Source of the DNA: Conexibacter arvalis
Lineage (GTDB): Bacteria; Actinomycetota; Thermoleophilia; Solirubrobacterales; Solirubrobacteraceae
DNA: 64,000 bases
Direction of reading: 5' to 3'
Assembly: GCF_014199525.1 (NCBI RefSeq)
Contig: NZ_JACHNU010000002.1
Location: 602,147-666,146 of the forward strand
Positions 45,058-52,962 of the stretch are shown here, piece by piece. The stretch's first letter is position 1. Every line of letters begins with the position of its first letter. Position numbers and translations under genes: made by a program. The notes under the pieces are model-generated. The model was not told the origin of the DNA. It saw nothing but the letters and a program-made list of their open reading frames with translations, and did not search any database.

Positions 45058-46341
45058 TCAGGCCGTCGCAACCTCCTCGCGGTACCAGTCGGGCCAGGGG
45101 TCGGGCAGGCGGCGCCAGGCGTCGGCGCCCTGCGACAGCTCGGCGTCGGTCAGCAGGCAGGCGTCGAGCCGCTCGGTCAGCGCGCGCTCGTCGAGGCCCG
45201 TGCCGATGAAGACCAGCTCCTGGCGGCGATCGCCCCATCTCCCCCGCGCGACCTGCGCGTCGATCTGCGCGAACGCCTCGGGCTCCTGCGGCCATGCCTC
45301 GCGCGGGACCGCGGCCCACCACGCGCCGGCCGGGCCGACGTGGGCGATGCCGCCGGCGATCGACCATTCGGCCGCCACCGCCGGCCGCGACGCCAGCCAC
45401 AGGAAGCCCTTCGAGCGGACGACCTCGGGCAGGCCCTCGTCGAGGAGCGCCCACAGCCGTTGCGGATGGAACGGCCGCTCGCGGCGATAGGCGAACGACG
45501 CGAAGCCGTACTCGTCGGCCTCCGAGGCCTCCTCGCCGCGCAGCACGGCCAGCCAGCCCGGCGCCTCCGCGGCCCGTTCGAAGTCGAAGGCGCCGGTGTC
45601 CAGCAGCGCGCGCGGGTCGACGCGGCCGCGCTCGGCGCGGATCAGCCTGGCGACCGGGTTGAGCCGCCGCAGCAGCGCCTCCAGCTCCGGCAGCTGCTCG
45701 GGCGCGAGCAGGTCGGTCTTGTTGACGACGATCACGTCGGCGAACTCGACCTGGTCGACGAGCAGGTCGGCGACGGTGCGCTCGTCCCCCTCCCCCAGCG
45801 ACTCGCCCCGCTCGGCGATCGCGTCGACCGAGCCGAGGTCGCGCAGGAACGCCCCGGCGTCGACGACCGTCGCCATCGTGTCGAGGCGCGCGAGGTCGCC
45901 GAGGCTGCGCCCCTCCTCGTCGGCGAAGGTGAAGGTCTCGGCGACGTTGAGCGGCTCCGAGATGCCGGTCGACTCGATCACGAGCTGGTCGAACGCCCCC
46001 TCGCGCGCCAGCCGCGCGACCTCGACCAGCAGGTCCTCGCGCAGCGTGCAGCAGATGCAGCCGTTGGTCAGCTCGACGAGCCGCTCCTCGACGCGGGTCA
46101 GCGCGCCGGCGCCGCCGCGCACGAGCTGCGCGTCGACGTTGATCTCGCTCATGTCGTTGACGATCACCGCGATCCGCAGGCCGTCGCGGTTGGCGAGCAG
46201 GTGGTTGAGCAGCGTCGTCTTGCCGGCGCCGAGGAAGCCGGAGAGGACGGTGACGGGCAGGCGGCCGTCGGCGGAGGCCGCGGCCGGCGCGGCGCCGGGC
46301 GGCGCGGCGGCGGATGGGTCGGAGGCGCGGGAATCGGTCAT
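45058..46341 (-). CDS. CobW/COG0523 (G3E) GTPase, zinc chaperone type
   Basis: A 427-residue G3E GTPase. Walker A is [12 protein letters not shown], the metal-binding CxCC motif is NGCICCTL, and the base-specificity motif is NKTD in [10 protein letters not shown]. The C-terminal CobW_C domain is present ([16 protein letters not shown]...[11 protein letters not shown]). COG0523 GTPases deliver zinc to client proteins under zinc limitation. Divergence from a ZnuA-type gene through a short region holding a Zur-like box supports zinc over cobalt. The 30-residue Ala/Pro-rich N-terminus is probably disordered. Confidence 0.93.
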   Translation of the reverse strand: MTDSRASDPSAAAPPGAAPAAASADGRLPVTVLSGFLGAGKTTLLNHLLANRDGLRIAVIVNDMSEINVDAQLVRGGAGALTRVEERLVELTNGCICCTLREDLLVEVARLAREGAFDQLVIESTGISEPLNVAETFTFADEEGRSLGDLARLDTMATVVDAGAFLRDLGSVDAIAERGESLGEGDERTVADLLVDQVEFADVIVVNKTDLLAPEQLPELEALLRRLNPVARLIRAERGRVDPRALLDTGAFDFERAAEAPGWLAVLRGEEASEADEYGFASFAYRRERPFHPQRLWALLDEGLPEVVRSKGFLWLASRPAVAAEWSIAGGIAHVGPAGAWWAAVPREAWPQEPEAFAQIDAQVARGRWGDRRQELVFIGTGLDERALTERLDACLLTDAELSQGADAWRRLPDPWPDWYREEVATA

Positions 46342-46368
46342 GGTTGAGGATCCTAAACCAAATGGGAC

Positions 46369-46389
46369 TGAATCTCATTCTTATCATTC
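46369..46389. promoter_or_regulatory. Zur/Fur-like AT-rich box between divergent zinc genes
   Basis: In an otherwise GC-saturated region, TGAATCTCATTCTTATCATT and the following C form an AT-rich, partly symmetric stretch that, read on the minus strand (AATGATAAGAATGAGATTC), resembles the actinobacterial Zur box pattern TGATAATNATTATCA. It lies 27 bases before the GTPase start and 15 bases before the ZnuA start, so one bound repressor could control both. Confidence 0.6.
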
Positions 46390-46404
46390 GCTATCGTTGC
46401 GGTC

Positions 46405-47595
46405 ATGCCGATCTCCAGCCGCCCCCGCGCCCTGCTCGCCGCCGGACTGTCGACCGCCGTCATCGCCCTCGCCGGCTGCGGCTCCGACGACGGCGGCGGC
46501 GTCACGACCGGCACGGGCGGCTCCGACGCCGGCTCGGTCGACGTCGTCGCGACGACGACGGTGCTCGGCGACATCGCGCGCGCGGTCGGCGGCGACGCCG
46601 TCCGGGTCGACCAGCTGCTGCAGCCCAACAGCGATCCGCACGACTACGAGCCGCGCCCCGGCGACGTCGTCGCGACCTCGAAGGCGGCCCTGGTGCTGGC
46701 CAGCGGCGACGGCCTCGACGACTGGATCGAGGAGGTCGTCGCGCAGTCGGCCGGCGACCCGACGGTGCTCGACCTCGCGAGCGAGCTGCCGGTGCGGCGC
46801 GACAGCGACGACGACGACCACGACCACGCAGACGACGACCACGCCGGCGAGGAGGCGCACGCCGAGGACGGGCACGGCCACGACCATGCCGACGACGCGC
46901 ACGCCGGCGAGGACGACCATGGACACGACCACGCCGGCGAGGAGGCGCACGCCGAGGACGAGCACGGGCACGCCGGCGAGGCGCATGCCGACGAGGAGAG
47001 CCATGCCGATGACGACGGCCACGACCACGGCCCGACCGACCCGCACTGGTGGCACGACCCGACCAACGTCGAGGCCGCGGCGAACGCCGTCCGCGACGCG
47101 CTGACCGCGGCCAACCCGGGCGGCAGAGCGGTCTACGCCGCCAACGCCGCCGCCTACGTCAGCAAGGTCCGCGCGCTCGACGCCGGCATCAGAAGATGCC
47201 TCGCCGCCGTCCCGGAGAGACAGCGCAAGCTCGTCACCGACCACGACGCGCTCGGCTACTTCGCCGACCGCTACGACGTCGAGGTCGTCGGCGCCGTGAT
47301 CCCGTCGCTGTCGACGCAGGCGCAGCCCTCGGCCGGCGACGTCGCCGAGCTGGCGCGCGTGATCAGACGCGAGGGCGTCAGAGCGGTCTTCCCCGAGTCG
47401 GGCTCGAGCCGCAAGCTGCCGGAGGCGCTCGCGAAGGAGACCGGCGTCACCGCCGCCTACCACCTCTACGGCGACGCGCTCGGCCCTGAGGGCTCCGGCG
47501 CCGACACCTACCTTGGGATGGAGGCGGCCAACGCCGACGCGATGGTGCGCGGCTTCACCGGCGGCGAGCGCGGCTGCGAGATCGCCGGCCTCTGA
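46405..47595 (+). CDS. znuA: zinc ABC transporter substrate-binding lipoprotein with His/Asp-rich loop
   Basis: A 396-residue cluster A-I metal-binding protein. The lipobox VIALAGCGSDD gives Cys25. The ligand region SDPHDYEPRPGD contains the first His, and HWWHDP, TDHDALGYFADRYD and the C-terminal segment supply the others. Between them lies an insert of about 75 residues (roughly 137-212) with repeated HDHADDDHAGEEAHAED-like units, far longer than the His loop of most ZnuA proteins; it should collect or buffer zinc. No znuB/znuC permease or ATPase genes are present in the window, so the transporter must be encoded elsewhere. Confidence 0.93.
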   Translation: MPISSRPRALLAAGLSTAVIALAGCGSDDGGGVTTGTGGSDAGSVDVVATTTVLGDIARAVGGDAVRVDQLLQPNSDPHDYEPRPGDVVATSKAALVLASGDGLDDWIEEVVAQSAGDPTVLDLASELPVRRDSDDDDHDHADDDHAGEEAHAEDGHGHDHADDAHAGEDDHGHDHAGEEAHAEDEHGHAGEAHADEESHADDDGHDHGPTDPHWWHDPTNVEAAANAVRDALTAANPGGRAVYAANAAAYVSKVRALDAGIRRCLAAVPERQRKLVTDHDALGYFADRYDVEVVGAVIPSLSTQAQPSAGDVAELARVIRREGVRAVFPESGSSRKLPEALAKETGVTAAYHLYGDALGPEGSGADTYLGMEAANADAMVRGFTGGERGCEIAGL

Positions 47596-47618
47596 CGGCG
47601 GCGGCTAGGATCGAGTGC

Positions 47619-47819
47619 ATGTGCATGCAGTGCATGGCCGGGGCGATGACCGCGACCGCCGGCGCCGCCGGCATCCGCGCCTGGCTCGCGACGCGCGCCT
47701 TCGGCTGGCTGACGCCGCGGCGGATGAAGGCGATCACGATCGGCCTCGTCGCCGTCGCGCTGCTCGCCTCGACGATCCTGATCGGCGGCTCGGGCTCGGG
47801 CTCGACGCCGGCCGGCTGA
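47619..47819 (+). CDS. small membrane protein with MCMQCMAG start
   Basis: A 66-residue protein beginning MCMQCMAGAM, a CxxC pair with interleaved Met that could bind a metal, followed by an Ala/Gly-rich amphipathic part and one clear transmembrane helix (ITIGLVAVALLASTILIGG) with a short Gly/Ser tail. It starts 23 bases after the znuA stop and is probably in the same transcript. I know of similar unnamed short proteins in related Actinobacteria. A link to zinc handling is inferred only from position and the Cys/Met motif. Confidence 0.7.
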   Translation: MCMQCMAGAMTATAGAAGIRAWLATRAFGWLTPRRMKAITIGLVAVALLASTILIGGSGSGSTPAG

Positions 47820-47820
47820 G

Positions 47821-47855
47821 CTGAGCCGCCGCCCGTCTCGCCGCGCGGCGCTCAG
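47821..47855. terminator. bulged hairpin between convergent genes
   Basis: CTGAGCCGCCGC (47821-47832) pairs with GCGGCGCTCAG (47845-47855) with one bulged base. It begins two bases after the small membrane gene's stop and covers the stop of the convergent phosphatase gene. It probably ends both transcripts. Confidence 0.6.
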
Positions 47856-48652
47856 CGCTCCAGCAGCCGCTCGCGCAGCCGCGCCTGCACGTCGGCGCCG
47901 AGGCCGAGGCCGTCGGCGAACCAGCCCTCGATGGTGCCGTGCACCGCGCGCAGGTGGTCGACGCCGGCGCGCAGGTAGCCGGGCTGGACGCCGAGGATCG
48001 GGCGCAGCGCGTCCGGGTCGCCGCCGCCGGCGGCGAAGGCGTCGATCAGCGGTCTGAAGGCGCGCAGCGCAAGCTCGTCGCTGAGCATGAAGTCGTCGAG
48101 GATCGCCTCGTCGGGCACGCCGAGCAGCATCAGCAGCGACGCCGACGCCCAGCCGGTGCGGTCCTTGCCCGCGGTGCAGTGGTAGAGGAGCGGGCCGGCA
48201 TCGTCGCCGGCGTCGGCGATCGAGCGGAACAGGAGCGCGTACGCCTCGCGCGCGCTCGGGAGCGTGACGAACTCGCGGTAGGTCTGCTCGAACAATCTCT
48301 GCACGACCCCGTCGCGAACGGCCCGCTCGACGTCGGCCGGCGAGCGGATCAATCTCGGCAGCTGCGCCGGGACGGCGTGGTCGTGGTCGCCGAGCACGTT
48401 CGCGACGAGCAGCCCGACGCCGTCGGGGAGGCGGTCGGGACCGGCGGTGCGCTCGGCGGTCGTGCGCAGGTCGACGACCGTCGCGACGCCGAGCGCGGCG
48501 AACCGCTCCAGCGCGCCGTCGTCGAGCCGGTCGAGCTGGCCGGAGCGGTAGAGCAGCCCGGTGCGGACGCGGCCGCCGTCGACGGTCTCCAGCCCACCGG
48601 CGTCGCGCAGGTTGGGCACGGCGGCGAGCGGCGGGGCGGGACGGGTCGGCAC
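47852..48652 (-). CDS. tyrosine-type protein/phosphoinositide phosphatase
   Basis: A 266-residue phosphatase with the CX5R active-site loop HCTAGKDRTG (Cys159, Arg165), preceded by the typical NLRDAGG opening and VDLRTTAER. The lysine-aspartate in the loop is characteristic of the LipA/MptpB-like bacterial group, which can remove phosphate from phospho-Tyr and phosphoinositides. There is no signal peptide, so it is probably cytoplasmic. The GTG start at 48652 has no strong ribosome-binding site. It is followed by a hairpin shared with the convergent gene. Confidence 0.9.
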   Translation of the reverse strand: MPTRPAPPLAAVPNLRDAGGLETVDGGRVRTGLLYRSGQLDRLDDGALERFAALGVATVVDLRTTAERTAGPDRLPDGVGLLVANVLGDHDHAVPAQLPRLIRSPADVERAVRDGVVQRLFEQTYREFVTLPSAREAYALLFRSIADAGDDAGPLLYHCTAGKDRTGWASASLLMLLGVPDEAILDDFMLSDELALRAFRPLIDAFAAGGGDPDALRPILGVQPGYLRAGVDHLRAVHGTIEGWFADGLGLGADVQARLRERLLER

Positions 48653-48714
48653 GCGCCGGAGATTAGCTCGGCGCGTGCCCGACCGGCGCCGCGGCACGGC
48701 CGGCGGCGCCGCGC

Positions 48715-50103
48715 TCAGTGGGCGTGGTCGTGGCCGCCCTCCGGCAGCGCGCTCGCGGGGATGCGCGCGACGACGGCGGCCGCGAGGCCGGTCGTGATCG
48801 GGACGGAGACGAGCAGCGCCATCGAGCCGACGAGCGTCGCGACGATCGGCTCGGAGAGGTCCTGGAGGTTGAGCGCGTCGGCGGTCGGGACGCCGCCCGA
48901 CTGCAGCACGAGCAGCAGCGGCAGCGTCGCGCCGGCGTAGGCGAGCATCAGCGTGTGGGTCGTCGCGACGAGGTGGTCGCGGCCGACCGCGTAGCCCTCG
49001 CGGTAGAGGCGGCGGGCGCCGAGGCGCGGGTTGGCGCGCCGCACCGCCATCACCGCCGAGGCCTGCGTCACGGCCATGTCGGCGAGCACGCCGAGGCAGC
49101 CGAGCACGAGCCCGGCGAGCACGATCCCCTGCAGCGAGACCTCCCCCGCCGACTGCGTCAGCGCGCTCGCCAGCTCGCCCGAGCGGCCGTCGAGCTTGGC
49201 GGTGTGGATCGCGAGCGCGCCGACGGCGGTCGCCAGCGACAGCGTGATCGCGATCCCGACAGCCGCCGCCGCGCTCTGGGCGGTGAGGCCGTAGGTGAGC
49301 GCGACCGTCACGAACATCACCGCCAGCGCGCCGACGAGCGCGACCAGCAGCGCCGGTCTGCCGTCGAGGATCGCCGGCACGACGAAGCGGACGACCAGCG
49401 CGAGGCTGAGGACGAAGCCGGCGATCGCGAGCAGACCGCGCCAGCGCGCCATCGCGATCACCATCGCGCCGAAGGCGACCGCGAGCCACAGCAGCGTGCC
49501 GCGCCGCTCGACGCCGGCGAAGACGTACGGCGCCGCGCCCTCCGGCGCCTGCGCCCCCTTGGGCAGGCCCTCCGGCACGGCGACCGGCTGCACGCGCACG
49601 GCGTCGCCGACGTCGAGATCCGGGACGAGCTCGGAGGGGCCGAGGTCGAGTCGCACGCGCGGCCCCTCGTCGACCGCGACGACCGCCGAGCGACAGCTCT
49701 GCTCGGCCGGTCCGGGACAGCGCCCCTCGATCACGCGCACGACCTCGGCGCCGACGGTCGCGCCGCTGCCGCTCGCGACGCCGGCCGGCGCCTCCCGCTC
49801 GCCCGGCCACAGCAGCACGAGGCCGACGACCGTCGCGACCGCCAGCAGCGCGACGGCGGCGACCAGCAGCCGCCCGGCACCGGTCCGCGCGAAGGCCACA
49901 TGGGCGCGCCAGCCGGCGGGGTCGTGGCGGTCGTGGCGCGCGTGGCCGTGCACGGCGCCCTGCGCGTGGTGCTCGCCGGGCGCGCGGTCGCCGTGGGCCC
50001 GATGCTCGCCGAGCGGACGCTCGCCGGACCCGCCGCGGTCGGCGGGCGGGGCAGCGGGGTCGTCGTCGCCGTCGCGGCGCGGGCGCTCGGGGGCGAAGCT
50101 CAT
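48715..50103 (-). CDS. YibE/F-family membrane protein
   Basis: A 462-residue integral membrane protein. A His/Asp/Arg-rich cytoplasmic N-terminus of about 70 residues leads to a first transmembrane segment (LLVAAVALLAVATVVGLVLLW), an outside beta-type domain with two cysteines, and then seven or so further membrane helices with the family blocks LAYAGATLPLLLVLQSG and VLADMAVTQASAV. The C-terminal GGHDHAH could bind a metal. YibE/F proteins have no assigned function. It lies upstream of the phosphatase on the same strand with a 62-base gap. Confidence 0.9.
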   Translation of the reverse strand: MSFAPERPRRDGDDDPAAPPADRGGSGERPLGEHRAHGDRAPGEHHAQGAVHGHARHDRHDPAGWRAHVAFARTGAGRLLVAAVALLAVATVVGLVLLWPGEREAPAGVASGSGATVGAEVVRVIEGRCPGPAEQSCRSAVVAVDEGPRVRLDLGPSELVPDLDVGDAVRVQPVAVPEGLPKGAQAPEGAAPYVFAGVERRGTLLWLAVAFGAMVIAMARWRGLLAIAGFVLSLALVVRFVVPAILDGRPALLVALVGALAVMFVTVALTYGLTAQSAAAAVGIAITLSLATAVGALAIHTAKLDGRSGELASALTQSAGEVSLQGIVLAGLVLGCLGVLADMAVTQASAVMAVRRANPRLGARRLYREGYAVGRDHLVATTHTLMLAYAGATLPLLLVLQSGGVPTADALNLQDLSEPIVATLVGSMALLVSVPITTGLAAAVVARIPASALPEGGHDHAH

Positions 50104-50153
50104 CGCGAGGGAGTTCGCGGCCTGCCGCCGGCCTCCTGTGCAAGCCTCCCCAG

Positions 50154-50975
50154 ATGGCCGGACCCCGTCAGCCGTTCGCGCTCCTGCTCGCCTTCCTCGC
50201 CGTCGCGCTCGGCCTCGCGAGCGTCGTCGCGATCCACCTGCGCGCCGAGGCGCTCGACCGCCGCACCTTCGCCGACAACGCGCTCGAGGCGCTCGACCGC
50301 GAGCCGGTCCGGGCGCTCGTCACCGACGAGATCTCCGACCGCCTGCTCTCCGCCGCGCCGGTCGACGTGATCCCGCGCCAGACGGTCGAGACGGCCGTCG
50401 GCGAGGTCGTCGCGACGCGCGCCTTCCGCCGCTCCTTCCGCCGCAGCGCCGTCGAGGCCAACCGCGTCCTCTTCGACGGGACCGCCGACGCCGCCTCGCT
50501 GCGGCTGGAGTCGGTCACCGCCGCGCTCGCCGGCGTCGACCCGCGGCTGGCGCGGCTCGTGCCGGCCGGCGCCTCGCTGCAGCTGCTGACGCTGCGGCGC
50601 GACAGCCTCGGCGTCGGCACCGTGCGCGTCGCCGACGGGATCGAGACGACCGCGCGGGTCGCGCCGTGGCTGGCACTCGCCGCGCTCGCGGCCGCGCTGC
50701 TCGTCGCCGTCGACCGCCGCCGGCTGCTGCGCGCGGCCGGCGTGCTCGTCGTCCTCGGCGGCGTCGCCCTGCTCGTCGCGCTGCCGGTGACGCGCTCGAC
50801 GGTCGAGGGGCGGGTCGACGCGAGCGCGGCCGTCGATCCGACCACCGCGCGCGCCGCGGCCGGCGAGGTCTTCGACGTCTACGCCGACGGCCTGCGGGTG
50901 ATCGGGATCGTCGCGATCGGCGGCGGGCTCGCGCTCGCGGCCGCCGCGACGATCCTTGGCGGCCGTCGCACCTGA
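50154..50975 (+). CDS. membrane protein of unknown function
   Basis: A 273-residue protein with an N-terminal membrane segment (FALLLAFLAVALGLASVVAIHL), a soluble 120-residue part starting EALDRRTFADNALEALD, and three C-terminal membrane segments (WLALAALAAALLVAV, AAGVLVVLGGVALLVAL, IVAIGGGLALAAAATIL). This four-segment arrangement with an extracellular loop is common among unnamed actinobacterial membrane proteins. I do not recognise the family. It diverges from the YibE/F gene with 50 bases between starts and is followed by a 450-base gene-free stretch. Confidence 0.75.
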   Translation: MAGPRQPFALLLAFLAVALGLASVVAIHLRAEALDRRTFADNALEALDREPVRALVTDEISDRLLSAAPVDVIPRQTVETAVGEVVATRAFRRSFRRSAVEANRVLFDGTADAASLRLESVTAALAGVDPRLARLVPAGASLQLLTLRRDSLGVGTVRVADGIETTARVAPWLALAALAAALLVAVDRRRLLRAAGVLVVLGGVALLVALPVTRSTVEGRVDASAAVDPTTARAAAGEVFDVYADGLRVIGIVAIGGGLALAAAATILGGRRT

Positions 50976-51109
50976 CCGCCAACCGACCGTCTCAGACAGG
51001 TGCCGGCGCATGCCGCCGGTGCGGCGCGCCGACGCGCGAGCGCGCGAGGTGCGGTCGACGACGCACCGCGCTCCGCGGCCGGCCGCCTCTCCAGTCGACC
51101 GGCCGCGGA

Positions 51110-51291
51110 GCTTCCTGTATGACCAACGTCACACAAGGAGGGGGTGCGACTCCGCATGATGTGACTACGCGATCGACCCCCAGCCGGGATACGCGGCCCG
51201 GCCAAGAGCTTCCTCACCGATCGCAGCACCACCACATAGACACATCTCTCCTCCCGAGACACGGCTCGCCCAAGGCGGGCCGTTTCTCTTT
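51110..51291 (+). ncRNA. candidate structured RNA ending in an intrinsic terminator
   Basis: The 450-base gap between 50975 and 51426 holds no convincing gene but three ordered hairpins: GGGGGT/ACCCCC (51140-51145 with 51176-51181), GCCGGG/CCCGGC (51183-51188 with 51197-51202), and CGGCTCGCC-CAA-GGCGGGCCG (51262-51282, one G-U), followed by TTTCTCTTT. The last is the clearest U-tract terminator that I found in the window. A TATGAC-like -10 lies near 51119. The RNA could be a stand-alone sRNA or a leader that ends early upstream of the SDR gene 134 bases further on. I could not match it to SRP RNA, 6S RNA, tmRNA or a known riboswitch by eye. Confidence 0.5.
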
Positions 51292-51425
51292 GGATTGCGG
51301 CAGAGTAGCGCGTCGCGCCGCGAGGCGTCCGCTCCCCTCGCGAGCCCCGCCCCGACCTGGCGCGCGCACCGCCGTCGCCGCCTCTCGCAGCGGGCGCACG
51401 GGCCCGCGTCGTACCCTCACAGACG

Positions 51426-52946
51426 ATGCTCGAGCAGGAAGACCGCGAAGAGCGCGCGCAGGCGGGCGCGCACGACGACGGCGCGACGGCGGCGACGCCC
51501 GCCGCCGACGGGATCGATCCCGAGCGCCTGGCGATCGCGCTGGCGGTGCTGGCCGAGGCCGACGAGCTGCCGCTCGAGCATCCCGACGCGCTCGCGATCC
51601 AGCGCGCGACGGCGAGAATCTACAAGACGGTCAAACGCCGCCGGAAGAGCGAGAAGCGGCGCGCGATCGTCGAGCACGACGAGGCCGTCACCGCCGCGAC
51701 CGCGACCGGCGCGCCCGGCCGCATCGATGACGAGACCGCCGGCCTGCCCCTCACGACGACCACGAGCGGCGCGATCGCCGGCCACCTGATCGAGCCGCGC
51801 GCCTGCTACGTCTGCAAGCAGCGCTACCGGCAGGTCGACGCCTGGTACCACCAGCTCTGTCCCGACTGCGCGGCCTTCAACCACGCCCGCCGCGAGGCCC
51901 GCACCGACCTCAGCGGCCGCCGCGCGCTGCTGACGGGCGGCCGCGCGAAGATCGGCATGTACATCGCGCTGCGGCTGCTGCGCGACGGTGCCCACACGAC
52001 GATCACGACCCGCTTCCCCAACGACGCCGTCCGCCGCTTCAAGGCGATGGAGGACAGCGGCGACTGGCTCCACCGGCTGAGAATCGTCGGGATCGACCTG
52101 CGCGACCCGGCGCAGGTGATCGCGCTCGCCGACGCCGTCGCCGCCGAGGGCCCGCTCGACATCCTCATCAACAACGCCGCGCAGACGGTCCGCCGCTCGC
52201 CGGAGGCGTACGCGCCGCTGGTCGCGGCAGAGCAGGCGCCGCTGCCGGGCGGCGAGCTGCCGGAGCTCGTCAGCTTCGGCCAGGTCGCCGCCGCGCGGCC
52301 GACGTCCCTGCCGCCGGCCGAGCTGGCGAGCGGCGACCACTGGGCGCCGACGCCGCACGCGCTGAGCGCGCTGGCGCTCGACGGCACGTCGGTCTCGCGC
52401 GAGCGGATCGCCGCCGGGGAGGCGATCGACGCCGGCGGCCTCCTGCCCGACGTCCACGTCGCCGACAACAGCTGGAGCCAGGTCGTCGACGAGGTCGACC
52501 CGACCGAGCTGCTCGAGGTCCAGCTCTGCAACATGACGGCGCCGTTCATCCTCGTCAGCCGCCTGCGCGCGGCGCTCGCCGCCTCGCCGGCCCGCCGCAA
52601 GCACGTCGTCAACGTCTCGGCGATGGAGGGCCAGTTCAGCCGCGGCTACAAGGGCCCGGGCCATCCCCACACGAACATGGCGAAGGCGGCGCTCAACATG
52701 CTGACGCGCACGAGCGCGCAGGAGCTGCTGGAGCGCGACGGGATCCTGATGACCGCCGTCGACACCGGCTGGATCACCGACGAGCGGCCCCACCCGCAGA
52801 AGATGCGGCTCGCCGACGCCGGCTTCCACGCCCCGCTCGACCTCGTCGACGGCGCCGCGCGCGTCTACGACCCGATCGTGCGCGGCGAGGCCGGCGAGGA
52901 CGTCCACGGCGTCTTCCTGAAGGACTACAGAGCGTCGCCCTGGTGA
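51426..52946 (+). CDS. zinc-ribbon SDR with replaced catalytic tyrosine
   Basis: A 506-residue protein. An acidic and helical N-terminal 120 residues lead to a treble-clef-like zinc ribbon, ACYVCKQRY...LCPDCAAFN (Cys127, Cys130, Cys145, Cys148), and then an SDR domain with LLTGGRAKIGMYIAL and ILINNAAQT. In the active site the usual YxxxK is TNMAK within HPHTNMAKAAL, so Thr occupies the Tyr position while Lys is kept; the preceding serine is in NVSAMEGQFSRGY. This combination defines a small family also seen in other organisms, with unknown chemistry. It is preceded by the candidate structured RNA. Confidence 0.88.
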   Translation: MLEQEDREERAQAGAHDDGATAATPAADGIDPERLAIALAVLAEADELPLEHPDALAIQRATARIYKTVKRRRKSEKRRAIVEHDEAVTAATATGAPGRIDDETAGLPLTTTTSGAIAGHLIEPRACYVCKQRYRQVDAWYHQLCPDCAAFNHARREARTDLSGRRALLTGGRAKIGMYIALRLLRDGAHTTITTRFPNDAVRRFKAMEDSGDWLHRLRIVGIDLRDPAQVIALADAVAAEGPLDILINNAAQTVRRSPEAYAPLVAAEQAPLPGGELPELVSFGQVAAARPTSLPPAELASGDHWAPTPHALSALALDGTSVSRERIAAGEAIDAGGLLPDVHVADNSWSQVVDEVDPTELLEVQLCNMTAPFILVSRLRAALAASPARRKHVVNVSAMEGQFSRGYKGPGHPHTNMAKAALNMLTRTSAQELLERDGILMTAVDTGWITDERPHPQKMRLADAGFHAPLDLVDGAARVYDPIVRGEAGEDVHGVFLKDYRASPW

Positions 52947-52962
52947 GCGGCGGCGCCGGCGC

